Notes: generated from the sequence alone by a model not told the origin. Positions 1-8,458 are shown, counted from the stretch's first letter. The stretch: 64,000 bases of DNA from Sphingomonas sp. Leaf407 (GCF_001425385.1 NZ_LMQO01000005.1:262926-326925), one strand, 5' to 3'. Program-made: numbers and translations.

Positions 1-166
1 ACAGGCGGATGACGCCCTTGGTCGAACGCAGGTCGGTCAGGCGGACGTCAAGCGTGCCCGTCGGCATGGCTCCGGTAAGGCTCAGGATCATCGCGCCCCC
101 CAGCGCGGCGATTGCGGTGACGCGCCGCGCGCGCCCGGTCTTTCTCGAAGTCACCAAGTCCCCCAT
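1..166 (-). CDS. DUF2141 family exported protein, 3' end cut by the window
   Basis: Only the first 55 codons are in the window. They read as a signal peptide (basic stretch SRKTGRARR, hydrophobic core ending SLTGA) followed by GTLDVRLTDLRSTKGVIRL, which is the opening beta-strand pattern of DUF2141 proteins. This family is found beside carotenoid genes in sphingomonads; its function is unknown. I chose the ATG at 166; a GTG at 154 and ATGs at 91 and 67 are alternatives. The frame overlaps the 3' end of the hydroxylase gene on the same strand by about 119 bases, which is unusually long. Family assignment is from memory of the motif. Confidence 0.6.
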   Translation of the reverse strand, partial: MGDLVTSRKTGRARRVTAIAALGGAMILSLTGAMPTGTLDVRLTDLRSTKGVIRL

Positions 167-863
167 CGGTCTTGCACAACCGGTCCCAGAACCGGAAATA
201 AAGTCCATAGTTACACCCGTATTTCTCGTGATGCCGCTGATGATGGCTGGCGGTAATCAGCCATCCGCCCAGTTTTCCCGACCACATCCATTTGGGAAAG
301 ATTTCCCACCCCATGTGGTTGGTCACGCCCATAACCGTCATGATGCTCAGCACCAATCCCAGCGCGCCGACATGGATCGGAATACAGAATACCAGTAGCG
401 GAATTACCACAGCCCCGGTCAGCGCCTCGATGGGATGGAACGCCATCGCCGCCCATGCGGTGGGCGGGCGGCTGGCATGGTGGACCGCATGCGCGATGCG
501 GAACCATTTGGGGACGTGCATCCAGCGATGCGTCCAGTAGAACCACGTATCGTGCGCGAACAGGTAGAGCAGCACCGACAGCGGCAGATACCACAGCGGC
601 ATGGCATCGACGTCGCTGTAGATCTGCGTCCAGCCGCGATGCTGCCATCCCCAGGCGACGACCCCGGCGGGTACGCCATAGAGGATCGCCGAGAGCAGCG
701 ACCAGCGGATTTCCTTGGCGATCTGCGCATCCAGCCCGGCGTAGAGTCCGGGGTGCTTCGCCCGCGTCGCAAAGGCGAAGCCGGCGGAGGCGAGCAGATA
801 GCGGACGCCGACGATCAGCGTCATCGCCACGGCGGAAAGCAGGACGGTCAGCGCGATTGACAT
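48..863 (-). CDS. Sterol desaturase/fatty acid hydroxylase family protein, candidate carotenoid hydroxylase
   Basis: Membrane di-iron hydroxylase of 271 aa. The eight-histidine signature is clear: HDTWFYWTHRWMH at 104-116, HAVHH at 125-129 and HHQRHH at 207-212, set among hydrophobic helices (about 1-30, 55-72, 90-104, 150-180). The start at 863 (MSIALTVL) is chosen because the upstream extension would run through a dispersed repeat. It is divergent from crtY, which suggests a role in carotenoid modification, for example CrtG-type 2,2'-beta-ionone hydroxylation; that is inference. The last 30 or so residues are basic and low in pattern, and coincide with the overlapping DUF2141 start, so the natural end of the fold is probably near residue 235. 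Other family members act on sterols or fatty acids. Confidence 0.75.
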   Translation of the reverse strand: MSIALTVLLSAVAMTLIVGVRYLLASAGFAFATRAKHPGLYAGLDAQIAKEIRWSLLSAILYGVPAGVVAWGWQHRGWTQIYSDVDAMPLWYLPLSVLLYLFAHDTWFYWTHRWMHVPKWFRIAHAVHHASRPPTAWAAMAFHPIEALTGAVVIPLLVFCIPIHVGALGLVLSIMTVMGVTNHMGWEIFPKWMWSGKLGGWLITASHHQRHHEKYGCNYGLYFRFWDRLCKTDGGLGDFEKDRARAARHRNRRAGGRDDPEPYRSHADGHA

Positions 864-910
864 GGGCGCGCTGTAGCGGGTTTCGCGGGCCGGGGACAGC
901 GCGCCTTTTC

Positions 911-1019
911 CTCCCCTCCCTGACAAGGGAGGGGACGGGGGTGGGTCGGCCCGAGAGGGAGTGCAAGCGCCCGCCACCAACCGACCCACCCCCAGCCCTT
1001 CCCTTGTCAGGGAGGGGAG
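911..1019. repeat. Dispersed inverted repeat family A, copy 1
   Basis: The arms CTCCCCTCCCTGACAAGGGA and the reverse complement near 1000-1019 enclose a GGGGTGGGTCGG / CCGACCCACCCC inner stem. The same element recurs at 3735, 7629 and 11337. Here it fills most of the divergent gap between the hydroxylase and crtY, leaving about 50 bases on each side for promoters. Confidence 0.9.
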
Positions 1020-1073
1020 TTTGCAGGGACCGACCGTTGCCACTGTCGGCTCGCTCCCCTAGGGCATGGAGCC

Positions 1074-2237
1074 ATGCCCACCATCCATCATTGCGACCTC
1101 GCCATCGTCGGCGGGGGACTGTCGGGGGCGTTGATCGCGTTGGCGGCGGCGAAGCGGCGGCCCGATGCGCGCATCCGGCTGATCGAGGGGGCGGCGACCT
1201 TCGGCGGCAACCATGTCTGGTCGTTCTTCGGCAGCGACGTGCCCGGCCCCTATCGCGCGCTGATCGCGCCGCTCGTCACCTATGGCTGGCGCGCCTATGA
1301 CATCGCCTTTCCCGCGCACGCCCGCACCATCGACACGACCTATTATTCAATCACCTCCGACCGGCTGGACGAGGTGGTGCGCGCCGCGCTGCCGCCCGAA
1401 TCGCTGATGACCCGCGCGCGCGTGCTAGGCGCCAGCCCGACCGCCGTGGTGCTGGCCGACGGCGACCGGGTCGAGGCGCAGGGCGTGATCGACTGTCGCG
1501 GCCCCGGCGATACCAGCCTGCTCGACCTCGGCTGGCAGAAGTTCATGGGGATGGAGGTCCGCACCGCCTATCCCCACGGCGTCGAACGCCCGATCGTGAT
1601 GGACGGATCGGTCGAACAGCATGACGGTTTCCGCTTCGTCTACACGCTGCCGTTCGATGCGACGACGCTGTTCATCGAGGATACCTATTACAGCGACACC
1701 CCCGATCTCGACACCCAGGCACTGGCCGGCCGTATCTCGGCCTATGCCGAGGCCAAGGGCTGGCCGGTCGCGACCGTCGGGCGCAGCGAAACCGGCGTGC
1801 TGCCGGTCGCGATGGGCGGCGATTTCGAGGAATACTGGCGCTCGGGCGGTAACCGCGTGGCGAAGGGCGGGATGCGCGCCGGGCTGTTCCATCCGCTGAC
1901 CGGCTATTCGCTGCCCGATGCGCTGCGCCTCGCGCACAAGGTCGCGGACAGCGGCGACTGGTCGGGCGGCGCGCTCCACACGCTGACGCACGATGTCGCC
2001 GCCGGGCTGTGGCGCGAGCGCGGCTTCTATCGCATGCTGGCGACAATGTTGTTCAAGGCGGCCGAGCCGGAGGAACGCTACCGCGTGCTCGAACGCTTCT
2101 ACCGGCTGGACCCGAAGCTGGTCGCGCGTTTCTATGGCGGGCGATCGACCATCGTCGACAAGGCGCGGGTGCTGATCGGCAAGCCGCCCGTGCCGATCGG
2201 CCGGGCAGTGGCCGCATTGATGGGTCGAACGGGTTGA
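1074..2237 (+). CDS. crtY: Lycopene beta-cyclase CrtY
   Basis: Flavoprotein of 387 aa that closes both ends of lycopene into beta-ionone rings to give beta-carotene. The N-terminus has a Rossmann dinucleotide motif (LAIVGGGLSGALIALA, residues about 8-23), followed by the CrtY-typical GNHVWSFF near residue 45, TTYYSITSDRL, and a C-terminal HPLTGYSLPDAL segment. Length fits proteobacterial CrtY. It is the first gene of a rightward run with crtI, starting only about 15 bases after this stop, and then the LOG-family gene and crtB. Product assignment rests on these motifs and on the crt context. Confidence 0.95.
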   Translation: MPTIHHCDLAIVGGGLSGALIALAAAKRRPDARIRLIEGAATFGGNHVWSFFGSDVPGPYRALIAPLVTYGWRAYDIAFPAHARTIDTTYYSITSDRLDEVVRAALPPESLMTRARVLGASPTAVVLADGDRVEAQGVIDCRGPGDTSLLDLGWQKFMGMEVRTAYPHGVERPIVMDGSVEQHDGFRFVYTLPFDATTLFIEDTYYSDTPDLDTQALAGRISAYAEAKGWPVATVGRSETGVLPVAMGGDFEEYWRSGGNRVAKGGMRAGLFHPLTGYSLPDALRLAHKVADSGDWSGGALHTLTHDVAAGLWRERGFYRMLATMLFKAAEPEERYRVLERFYRLDPKLVARFYGGRSTIVDKARVLIGKPPVPIGRAVAALMGRTG

Positions 2238-2251
2238 GGGGACGAACGGGC

Positions 2252-3730
2252 GTGAGAACGGCAGCGGTCATCGGGGCAGGGTTCGGCGGACTGGCACTGG
2301 CCATCCGCCTGCAATCGGCAGGCGTGCAGACGACCTTGGTCGAAGGGCGCGACAAGCCGGGCGGCCGCGCCTATTACTGGGAGCGCGACGGCTTCGTCTT
2401 CGACGCCGGCCCCACCGTCATCACCGCGCCCGAGGCGTTGCAGGAGCTGTGGGGCCTGACCGGGCGCGACATGGCCGAGGATGTGACGCTGCGCAACGTC
2501 TCGCCGTTCTACCGGCTGAACTGGCCCGACGGCACCAATTTCGACTATACCAACGACGATACGCTGCTGCGCTCCGAGATCGCCAAGCTAAACCCCGACG
2601 ATATTGCGGGCTATGCCCGGTTCCTCGACTATTCGGCGGGCGTGTACGAGGAAGGCTATGTGAAGCTCGGCCATGTGCCGTTCCTCGACTTCGCCTCGAT
2701 GATAAAGGCCGCCCCCGCGCTGATGAAATATCAGGCGTGGCGATCGGTCTATTCGATCGTGTCGTCGTTCGTGAAAAACGAGAAGCTGCGCCAGGCGCTG
2801 TCGTTCCACACCCTGCTCGTCGGCGGCGATCCGATGAAGACCAGCAGCATCTATGCGCTGATCCACAAGCTGGAGCGTGACGGCGGCGTGTGGTTCGCGA
2901 TGGGCGGCACCAACCGCCTCGTCGCCGGCATGGTCCGTCTGTTCGAAAAGCTGGGCGGCACGATGATGCTCGGTGATCCGGTCAAGAGCATCGACACGCT
3001 CGGCGACCGCGCGACCGGCGTCACGACGCAGGGCGGCGTGGTGGTCGGCGCGGACATGGTCGCGACCAACGCCGATCTGGTCCACAGCTACCGCGACCTG
3101 TTGTCGGGATCGCGCAGCGCCAAGCGGACGACGCAGAAGCTGGAGAAGAAGCGCTTTTCGCCCTCGCTGTTCGTCGTCCATTTCGGGGTCAAGGGAACGT
3201 GGCCGGGCATCCCGCATCACATGATCCTGTTCGGCCCGCGCTATAAGGGGCTGCTCGCCGACATCTACGACCATGGCGTGCTGTCGGAAGATTTCTCGCT
3301 CTACCTCCACCACCCGACCGTTACCGATCCGTCGATGGCGCCCGAGGGGCATTCGACCTTCTATGCGCTGTGCCCGGTGCCGCACACCGGCAAGTTCCCG
3401 GTCAACTGGGACGAGATCGGCCCGATCCTCGAAAAGCGCATCCTCGACGAAGTCGGTCGCCGGCTGATCCCCGACATCCACGAGCGGATCGTGACGAAGT
3501 TCAGCTATATGCCGAGCGACTTCACCCGCGACCTCAATGCCCATCAGGGATCGGCCTTCTCGCTCGAACCGATCCTGACGCAGAGCGCCTATTTCCGCGC
3601 GCACAACCGCGACGACGACATTTCGAACCTGTACGTCGTGGGTGCCGGCACCCATCCGGGCGCGGGCATCCCCGGCGTCGTCGGTAGCGCCAAGGCGACC
3701 GCCGGGCTGATGCTGGGCGACGAGGGGTAA
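2252..3730 (+). CDS. crtI: Phytoene desaturase CrtI
   Basis: FAD-dependent desaturase and isomerase of 492 aa that converts phytoene to all-trans-lycopene at the membrane. The N-terminal FAD motif VIGAGFGGLALAIRL is followed by DKPGGRAYYWERDGFVFDAG, and the C-terminal carotenoid-desaturase signature NLYVVGAGTHPGAGIPGVV precedes the end. I chose GTG at 2252, placing the FAD motif about 5 residues in, with a purine-rich GAGGGGA upstream; a TTG at 2234 overlapping the crtY stop is the alternative. Tight spacing to crtY suggests co-transcription. Confidence 0.95.
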   Translation: MRTAAVIGAGFGGLALAIRLQSAGVQTTLVEGRDKPGGRAYYWERDGFVFDAGPTVITAPEALQELWGLTGRDMAEDVTLRNVSPFYRLNWPDGTNFDYTNDDTLLRSEIAKLNPDDIAGYARFLDYSAGVYEEGYVKLGHVPFLDFASMIKAAPALMKYQAWRSVYSIVSSFVKNEKLRQALSFHTLLVGGDPMKTSSIYALIHKLERDGGVWFAMGGTNRLVAGMVRLFEKLGGTMMLGDPVKSIDTLGDRATGVTTQGGVVVGADMVATNADLVHSYRDLLSGSRSAKRTTQKLEKKRFSPSLFVVHFGVKGTWPGIPHHMILFGPRYKGLLADIYDHGVLSEDFSLYLHHPTVTDPSMAPEGHSTFYALCPVPHTGKFPVNWDEIGPILEKRILDEVGRRLIPDIHERIVTKFSYMPSDFTRDLNAHQGSAFSLEPILTQSAYFRAHNRDDDISNLYVVGAGTHPGAGIPGVVGSAKATAGLMLGDEG

Positions 3731-3734
3731 ACTG

Positions 3735-3838
3735 CTCCCCTCCCTGACAAGGGAGGGGTCGGGGGTGGGTAGGTTCGGGGCGGGCGTACCGCTCCCTCAT
3801 GGACCGACCCACCCCAACCCCTCCCTGTCAGGGAGGGG
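3735..3838. repeat. Dispersed inverted repeat family A, copy 2
   Basis: Same CTCCCCTCCCTGACAAGGGA arm and closing arm as the copy at 911, with a GGGGTGGG / CCACCCC inner stem. It separates crtI from the LOG-family gene and may attenuate or stabilise the crt transcript. Confidence 0.9.
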
Positions 3839-3887
3839 CTATATCGGCACCTTGCCCACGCTCCCCACTTGGCGTAGCGCCCCTCCC

Positions 3888-4469
3888 ATGAAGCGTCTTG
3901 CCGTATATTGCGGGTCGGCGACCCCGGCCGATCCCGTCTATATCGATTCCGCCCGCGCCGTCGGTCGCGCGCTCGCCGAACGGGGCATCGGCGTCGTCTA
4001 TGGCGGCGGGCGACTCGGGTTGATGGGCGCGGTCGCCGATGGCGCGATCGAGGCGGGTGGCGAGGTGATCGGCGTGATCCCGACCGCGCTGGTCAAGGCC
4101 GAAGCCGCGCACCGCGGCCTCAGCGAACTCCACGTCGTCGAGACGATGCACCAGCGCAAGCAGGCGTTCACCGATCTCGCCGACGGCTTCGTCACCATCC
4201 CCGGCGGCACCGGCACGATGGACGAACTGTGGGAGGCGATGAGCTGGGCGCAACTCGGCTATCATGCCAAGCCGGTCGGGCTGCTCAACGTCGCCGGCTT
4301 CTACGACCATCTGATCGCCTTCGTCGCGAAGATGGCCGAGGTCGGCTTCGTGCGGCCGATGCACCGCGACATATTGATCGTCGCCGATACGCTCGATGTG
4401 CTGCTCGACCGGATGGCGGCGCACACCCCGGTGCGGGCGATCATCACCATGGCCGCCACCGACCTTTGA
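3888..4469 (+). CDS. LOG family (TIGR00730) phosphoribohydrolase
   Basis: Rossmann-fold protein of 193 aa. It carries the LOG signature IPGGTGTMDELWE (residues about 103-115), the N-terminal MKRLAVYCGSA, and a YGGGRLGLMGAVADGA nucleotide loop. LOG proteins hydrolyse cytokinin riboside 5'-monophosphates or related nucleotides to the base and ribose 5-phosphate. The start at 3888 gives the canonical N-terminus; no strong ribosome site is visible. The stop overlaps the crtB start as TGATG, so translation of crtB is probably coupled to it. Its sense within a carotenoid operon is unclear. Confidence 0.9.
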   Translation: MKRLAVYCGSATPADPVYIDSARAVGRALAERGIGVVYGGGRLGLMGAVADGAIEAGGEVIGVIPTALVKAEAAHRGLSELHVVETMHQRKQAFTDLADGFVTIPGGTGTMDELWEAMSWAQLGYHAKPVGLLNVAGFYDHLIAFVAKMAEVGFVRPMHRDILIVADTLDVLLDRMAAHTPVRAIITMAATDL

Positions 4470-5395
4470 TGCTCGATCGGCCCGCGCTGGTCGCGCATGC
4501 CCGCGACACCATCGCGCGCGGCTCGAAGAGCTTTGCGGCGGCGAGCAAGCTGTTCGACCCGCAAACCCGCGAACGCGCATGGCTGCTCTATGCGTGGTGC
4601 CGCGCATGCGACGACCTCGCCGACGGCCAGGATCTGGGCCACGGCATGCAGCGGGTGGGCGACGCGCAGGCGCGGATCGACCTGATCCGTGCGCGCACCG
4701 CGCAGGCGCTTGCCGGGCAGGCGACCGGTGATCCGGCGTTCGACGCACTGGGCGTCGTCGCCGCCGAGGTCGGACTGCCCGAGGCGATCATTCATGATGT
4801 GATCGACGGGTTCCAGCTCGACGCCGACGAGTGGCGGCCGGTGCGCGAAGCCGATCTCTACCAATATTGCTATCATGTCGCCGGCGCGGTCGGCGGGCTG
4901 ATGGCCGTGGTGATGGGCGTCCCCGCCGACCAGCACGACACGCTCGACCGCGCGTGCGACCTGGGGCTGGCGTTCCAGCTCGCCAACATCGCGCGCGACA
5001 TCGCCGAGGATGCCGGGGCGGGGCGCTGCTACCTGCCCGCCGACTGGCTGGACGAACTGGGCATCGATCGGGCCGACCCGCTGGCCGACCGCGCGAAGCT
5101 CGCGATCCTCGCCCGGCGGATGGCGACGCGCGCGGCGCTTCATGAGGACAGCGCGCGCGTGGGCGCGGCGCGGCTGCCGCTGCGCTCGGGCTGGGCGGTG
5201 CTGGCGGCGGCCGACATCTACGGCGGCATCGCCCGCAAGGTCGCCGCCGCCGGCCCCCGCGCATGGGACCAGCGCCAGACGACGTCGAAGGGCGAGAAGC
5301 TGGTGGCGATCGCCAGAGCCTATGTCGCCGCGCGCCGGCGCCCGGCGAAGGACACCCCGCGCGATCCCGTGCTGTGGACCCGGCCGCGCGGGTAA
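4469..5395 (+). CDS. crtB: Phytoene synthase CrtB
   Basis: Prenyl transferase of 308 aa that condenses two geranylgeranyl diphosphates head-to-head into phytoene, the first committed carotenoid step. Both Asp-rich Mg-binding motifs are present: DDLAD within YAWCRACDDLADG near residue 50 and DIAED within LANIARDIAEDAG near residue 175, followed by the family's YLPADWL. The ATG is embedded in the preceding stop codon (TGATG). The C-terminus is Arg/Pro rich. It ends the rightward crt run and converges on ribA. Confidence 0.95.
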   Translation: MLDRPALVAHARDTIARGSKSFAAASKLFDPQTRERAWLLYAWCRACDDLADGQDLGHGMQRVGDAQARIDLIRARTAQALAGQATGDPAFDALGVVAAEVGLPEAIIHDVIDGFQLDADEWRPVREADLYQYCYHVAGAVGGLMAVVMGVPADQHDTLDRACDLGLAFQLANIARDIAEDAGAGRCYLPADWLDELGIDRADPLADRAKLAILARRMATRAALHEDSARVGAARLPLRSGWAVLAAADIYGGIARKVAAAGPRAWDQRQTTSKGEKLVAIARAYVAARRRPAKDTPRDPVLWTRPRG

Positions 5396-5418
5396 ACTCC
5401 GTCCCATCTCGCTTCAAC

Positions 5419-5501
5419 CGTCATCCCAGCGAAGGCTGGGATCTCCCCGTGATAGCGCACAGCAGGAGCCGCGAGAGGCCCCAGCCTTCGCTGGGGCGAC
5501 G
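5419..5501. repeat. Dispersed inverted repeat family B, copy 1
   Basis: CGTCATCCCAGCGAAGGCTG at the left and CCCAGCCTTCGCTGGGGCGA at the right form nested stems. It lies between the converging crtB and ribA genes and could fold into hairpins from either strand. Further copies start at 12989 and 19406. Confidence 0.9.
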
Positions 5502-5525
5502 CCACGGGTTAGACGAAGTCAAACG

Positions 5526-6587
5526 CTACAACTGATGCCCGGTCCTATCGCGCTTGGTCGCGAGATAGCGTTCGTTGTGCGGGTTGGCCGGCAGGTGATG
5601 CGCCACCCGCTCGATAACGGTGATGCCGGTCGCCTCCAGCCCGGCGACCTTCGCCGGGTTGTTGGTCAGCAACCGGATGCGGTTCTGTCCCATCAGCGAC
5701 AGCATCCGCCCCGCCACGCCGAAATCGCGCGCGTCGATCGCGAAGCCCAGCCGCGTGTTGGCGTCGACCGTGTCGAACCCCTGATCCTGCAACGCATAGG
5801 CGCGCAGCTTGTTTACCAGCCCGATCCCGCGCCCCTCCTGCCGCAGATACAGCAGGATGCCCCAGCCGGCATCGGCGATGGCATGGATCGCGGCGTGCAA
5901 CTGCGGCCCGCAGTCGCATTTCAGGCTGCCCAGCACGTCGCCGGTCAGGCATTCGCTGTGCAGCCGCACCAGCGGCGGCGCGCCACCCGGCTGGCCGATC
6001 AGCAGCGCGACATGCTCGCCCGCCGCATCGGGGGTGCGGAACGCCACGATCTCGCTGTCCTCCGCGCCCGCGACCGGCAGCCGCGCGCGCGCGACGATCG
6101 CCAGCCGGTCGGCATGTTCATGCGCGTCGATCGCCACCGGGGTGATCGTCACTTCCGCGCCTTCGCCCCCCGCGACGAACGCCGGGAGGAGCCCCGCGAC
6201 CCGCGCGAGGCGCAGCGCGGCGGCGGCCGCCACCGGTGCCGGCGACTCGATCCCCCGGAATGGCCCCTTCATCGGCGTCGCCAGATCGAGCTGGGGATCG
6301 GCCAGCGCGGTCAGCGCGGCGAAATCGGTCCACGCCTCGCGCCGGATCGCCACCGGCTGGTCGGGTTCGGCCGCCGCGCGCTGGTTGACGATCTTGAGCG
6401 TCTCGGCCCGCCCGAACGACAGCAGGACATGCGCCGAGCGATCGGGATCGAAGCCGGCAAGGCGCAGCGGATCGGCGGTCTCGATCGGCAGCAGGGTCAG
6501 CACCGGCTCGCCCGGCGCGGCAATCGCGATCGGCCAGCCGCGGCGCAGCGCGTCGATCGCGCGGGCGACGTCGCGCGGCTCGCTCAA
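5526..6587 (-). CDS. ribA: GTP cyclohydrolase II RibA with a degenerate N-terminal half
   Basis: Protein of 353 aa. The C-terminal 200 residues are a standard GTP cyclohydrolase II: three zinc cysteines in CLTGDVLGSLKCDCG, then YLRQEGRGIGLVNKLRAYALQ and LLTNNP. It opens GTP to the first riboflavin precursor. The N-terminal 150 residues (VARAIDALRRGWPIAIA...) align in outline with the RibB half of RibBA fusions but lack the DDEDRENEG acidic motif, so this half is probably inactive. I chose TTG at 6587, which overlaps the exonuclease III stop; an ATG at 6644 lies inside that gene. Confidence 0.9.
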   Translation of the reverse strand: MSEPRDVARAIDALRRGWPIAIAAPGEPVLTLLPIETADPLRLAGFDPDRSAHVLLSFGRAETLKIVNQRAAAEPDQPVAIRREAWTDFAALTALADPQLDLATPMKGPFRGIESPAPVAAAAALRLARVAGLLPAFVAGGEGAEVTITPVAIDAHEHADRLAIVARARLPVAGAEDSEIVAFRTPDAAGEHVALLIGQPGGAPPLVRLHSECLTGDVLGSLKCDCGPQLHAAIHAIADAGWGILLYLRQEGRGIGLVNKLRAYALQDQGFDTVDANTRLGFAIDARDFGVAGRMLSLMGQNRIRLLTNNPAKVAGLEATGITVIERVAHHLPANPHNERYLATKRDRTGHQL

Positions 6588-7378
6588 AACGCGAACTCGG
6601 TCACGATCGGCACATGGTCGCTGGGTTTCAGCCAGCTCCGGCAATCCTCATGGACGCGGTGGGCGACCGCCCGTGGCGCGAGCGCGGGGCTGGCCCACAT
6701 ATGGTCGAGCCGCCGCCCGCGATCCGACGCCGCCCAGTCCTTCGCGCGGTAGCTCCACCACGTATGGAGCCGTGCCGGTGCGGGGTGGAAATGCCGGCCG
6801 AGATCGACCCAGTCGTTCGCCGCCTGCAACCGCGCCAGCGTCTCGATCTCGATGGGGGTATGGCTGACCACGTCGAGCAGCGCCTTGTGGCTCCACACGT
6901 CGCTCTCCAGCGGGGCGACGTTGAAATCGCCGGTCAGCAGCACGGGCGTGTCGCCCAGGCCCTTAGACCAGTCGATCATGCGTTCGAGGAAGTCGAGCTT
7001 CTGCCCGAACTTCGGGTTCACCGCGCGGTCGGGCACGTCGCCGCCCGCCGGGATATAGACGTTCTCGATCCTGAGGCCATTGGCCAGCGCCACGCCGATA
7101 TGCCGCGCCTCGCCGTTCGCCTGCCAGTCGAGCCGGTCGTCCTCCGCCAGCGGCAGCTTGGATAGCACCGCGACGCCGTGGTGCATCCGCTGGCCGTTGA
7201 TCGCGATATGGGTATAGCCCAACCGCCGCAGCGGATCGAACGGGAAGTCCTGGTTCACGACCTTCGTTTCCTGCAGGCACAGCACGTCGGGCCGCGCTTC
7301 GCGCAGGAAGCGTTCGACGATGTCCATGCGGAAACGAACCGAATTGATGTTCCACGAAGCGACGGAAAGCGTGTCCAT
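6584..7378 (-). CDS. xth: Exodeoxyribonuclease III (AP endonuclease)
   Basis: Endonuclease/exonuclease/phosphatase fold of 264 aa. Motifs in order: SVASWNINSVR at the N-terminus, VLCLQETKV with the metal-binding Glu, TGDFNVAP, and the C-terminal RRLDHMWAS and KPSDHVPIV with the catalytic Asp-His pair. It cleaves DNA at abasic sites and trims 3' blocked ends. The start at 7378 gives MDTLSVASWNINS, the usual family N-terminus. The stop overlaps the ribA start, so the two genes probably share a transcript. Confidence 0.92.
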   Translation of the reverse strand: MDTLSVASWNINSVRFRMDIVERFLREARPDVLCLQETKVVNQDFPFDPLRRLGYTHIAINGQRMHHGVAVLSKLPLAEDDRLDWQANGEARHIGVALANGLRIENVYIPAGGDVPDRAVNPKFGQKLDFLERMIDWSKGLGDTPVLLTGDFNVAPLESDVWSHKALLDVVSHTPIEIETLARLQAANDWVDLGRHFHPAPARLHTWWSYRAKDWAASDRGRRLDHMWASPALAPRAVAHRVHEDCRSWLKPSDHVPIVTEFAF

Positions 7379-7422
7379 GGGCGATGCCTGTATCGCGGCG
7401 TGTCGCGGTGCGCCAGACATGG

Positions 7423-7457
7423 AAAGGCCCTCGCTCCGGGGGCATGGAACGAGGGCC
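7423..7457 (-). terminator. Hairpin upstream of xth, possible terminator for lolA
   Basis: An 8-bp perfect stem, GGCCCTCG at 7426-7433 with CGAGGGCC at 7450-7457, is followed on the minus strand by a short T run. It lies between lolA and xth, both leftward, and would end the lolA transcript. Confidence 0.45.
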
Positions 7458-7628
7458 GACCGTGCGTTCATCACGCAGGCGGGCGTCGAGGACCCGGGCA
7501 ACAGGGGGAAAAATCCCGGACGCGCCCCAACACCGCAAGACCAGTCCTAGCGGGAGAAACCTGTCGCTTTGATGAACGTCATGCGTATTCGTTGTAAAAA
7601 GATGGCGGCCGGCGGCACGCACCACCTT

Positions 7629-7736
7629 CTCCCCTCCCTGACAAGGGAGGGGCTGGGGGTGGGTAGGTCTGGGGCGGGCGTACCGTACCCTCATGGGCCG
7701 ACCCACCCCCGACCCCTCCCTTGTCAGGGAGGGGAG
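7629..7736. repeat. Dispersed inverted repeat family A, copy 3
   Basis: Same arms as the copies at 911 and 3735, in the 367-base gap between xth and the lolA stop. Apart from this repeat and the 7423 hairpin I see nothing else definite in that gap. Confidence 0.9.
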
Positions 7737-7745
7737 AGAAAACTC

Positions 7746-8366
7746 CTACCGCCGCCCGCGCGACGGTTCGTTGAAGCGAAACGCCGAATCGGCCACCGGC
7801 GCATTGAACCGCTGACCCGTCAGCCGCACCGTCGTGCGATTCGCCTGCGCGTCGAGCGCGACCCAGCCTTGCAGCATCAGCCCCGCCGGCGCTGACGCCT
7901 GCCGCGCGAAGATCATGGTGATGCGGCCATATTCGGGCCGCTTGGGGTCGTAGGCTTCGACGCTCACGACGCGCGGATCGCTCGACGGCACGACGCGGGC
8001 GAATTTCGACGCATCGCGCGCCGGGTTGAGCAGGATGCCGAGCGGCGAGTTGCCGATCGGCCAGCGCTGCTTCTGTCCGACCTGATAGTCGAGGAAATAG
8101 AGCGACTTGCCATCCGACACGAGCAGGATCGGCACGCCCTTCTCATATTGGAAGCGAATCTTGCCCGGCTTCTTGAGCGTCAGCACACCCGACAGGACCC
8201 GGCCGTTGCGATCGGTCTGGGTAAAGTTCGCGGTCATCGTCTCGACGGCGGAGAGGTGCCGCTGGACCGAGGCGAGGTCGTTCTGTGGCGCCTGCGCGTG
8301 AAGCGCGACGGGGGCGGCAAGGGCAACGGCAAGCGCGAGCGGGCGAATGGGGCGTCTCCAGATCAT
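7746..8366 (-). CDS. lolA: Outer-membrane lipoprotein carrier LolA family
   Basis: Periplasmic protein of 206 aa with a signal peptide (WRRPIRPLALAVALAAPVALHAQA). The mature part has the LolA pattern: LSAVETMTANFTQTDRNGRVLSGVLTLKKPGKIRFQYEKG, then SDGKSLYFLD. LolA carries lipoproteins from the inner membrane to LolB. The start at 8366 places a basic pair before the hydrophobic core. The C-terminal half (VVSVEAYDPKRPEYGRITMIF) continues the beta-sheet pattern. The LolA family also includes less specific relatives, so the exact role is inferred. Confidence 0.88.
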   Translation of the reverse strand: MIWRRPIRPLALAVALAAPVALHAQAPQNDLASVQRHLSAVETMTANFTQTDRNGRVLSGVLTLKKPGKIRFQYEKGVPILLVSDGKSLYFLDYQVGQKQRWPIGNSPLGILLNPARDASKFARVVPSSDPRVVSVEAYDPKRPEYGRITMIFARQASAPAGLMLQGWVALDAQANRTTVRLTGQRFNAPVADSAFRFNEPSRGRR

Positions 8367-8458
8367 GACCACCCTGTTGGCGGCGGCGCATTGAACGCGG
8401 CGTGAACCCGACCGGTTGCGGTCACTGTCGAAACTCGTGGAAGCACAAGTTTCGAGGC

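Noticed and set aside
2588..3655. Antisense frame of 355 codons opposite crtI
   Set aside because: Shadow of the desaturase codon pattern with no recognisable motif.
5010..6752. Forward frame of 580 codons across crtB and ribA
   Set aside because: It overlaps two certain genes in other frames and reads as Arg-rich shadow sequence.
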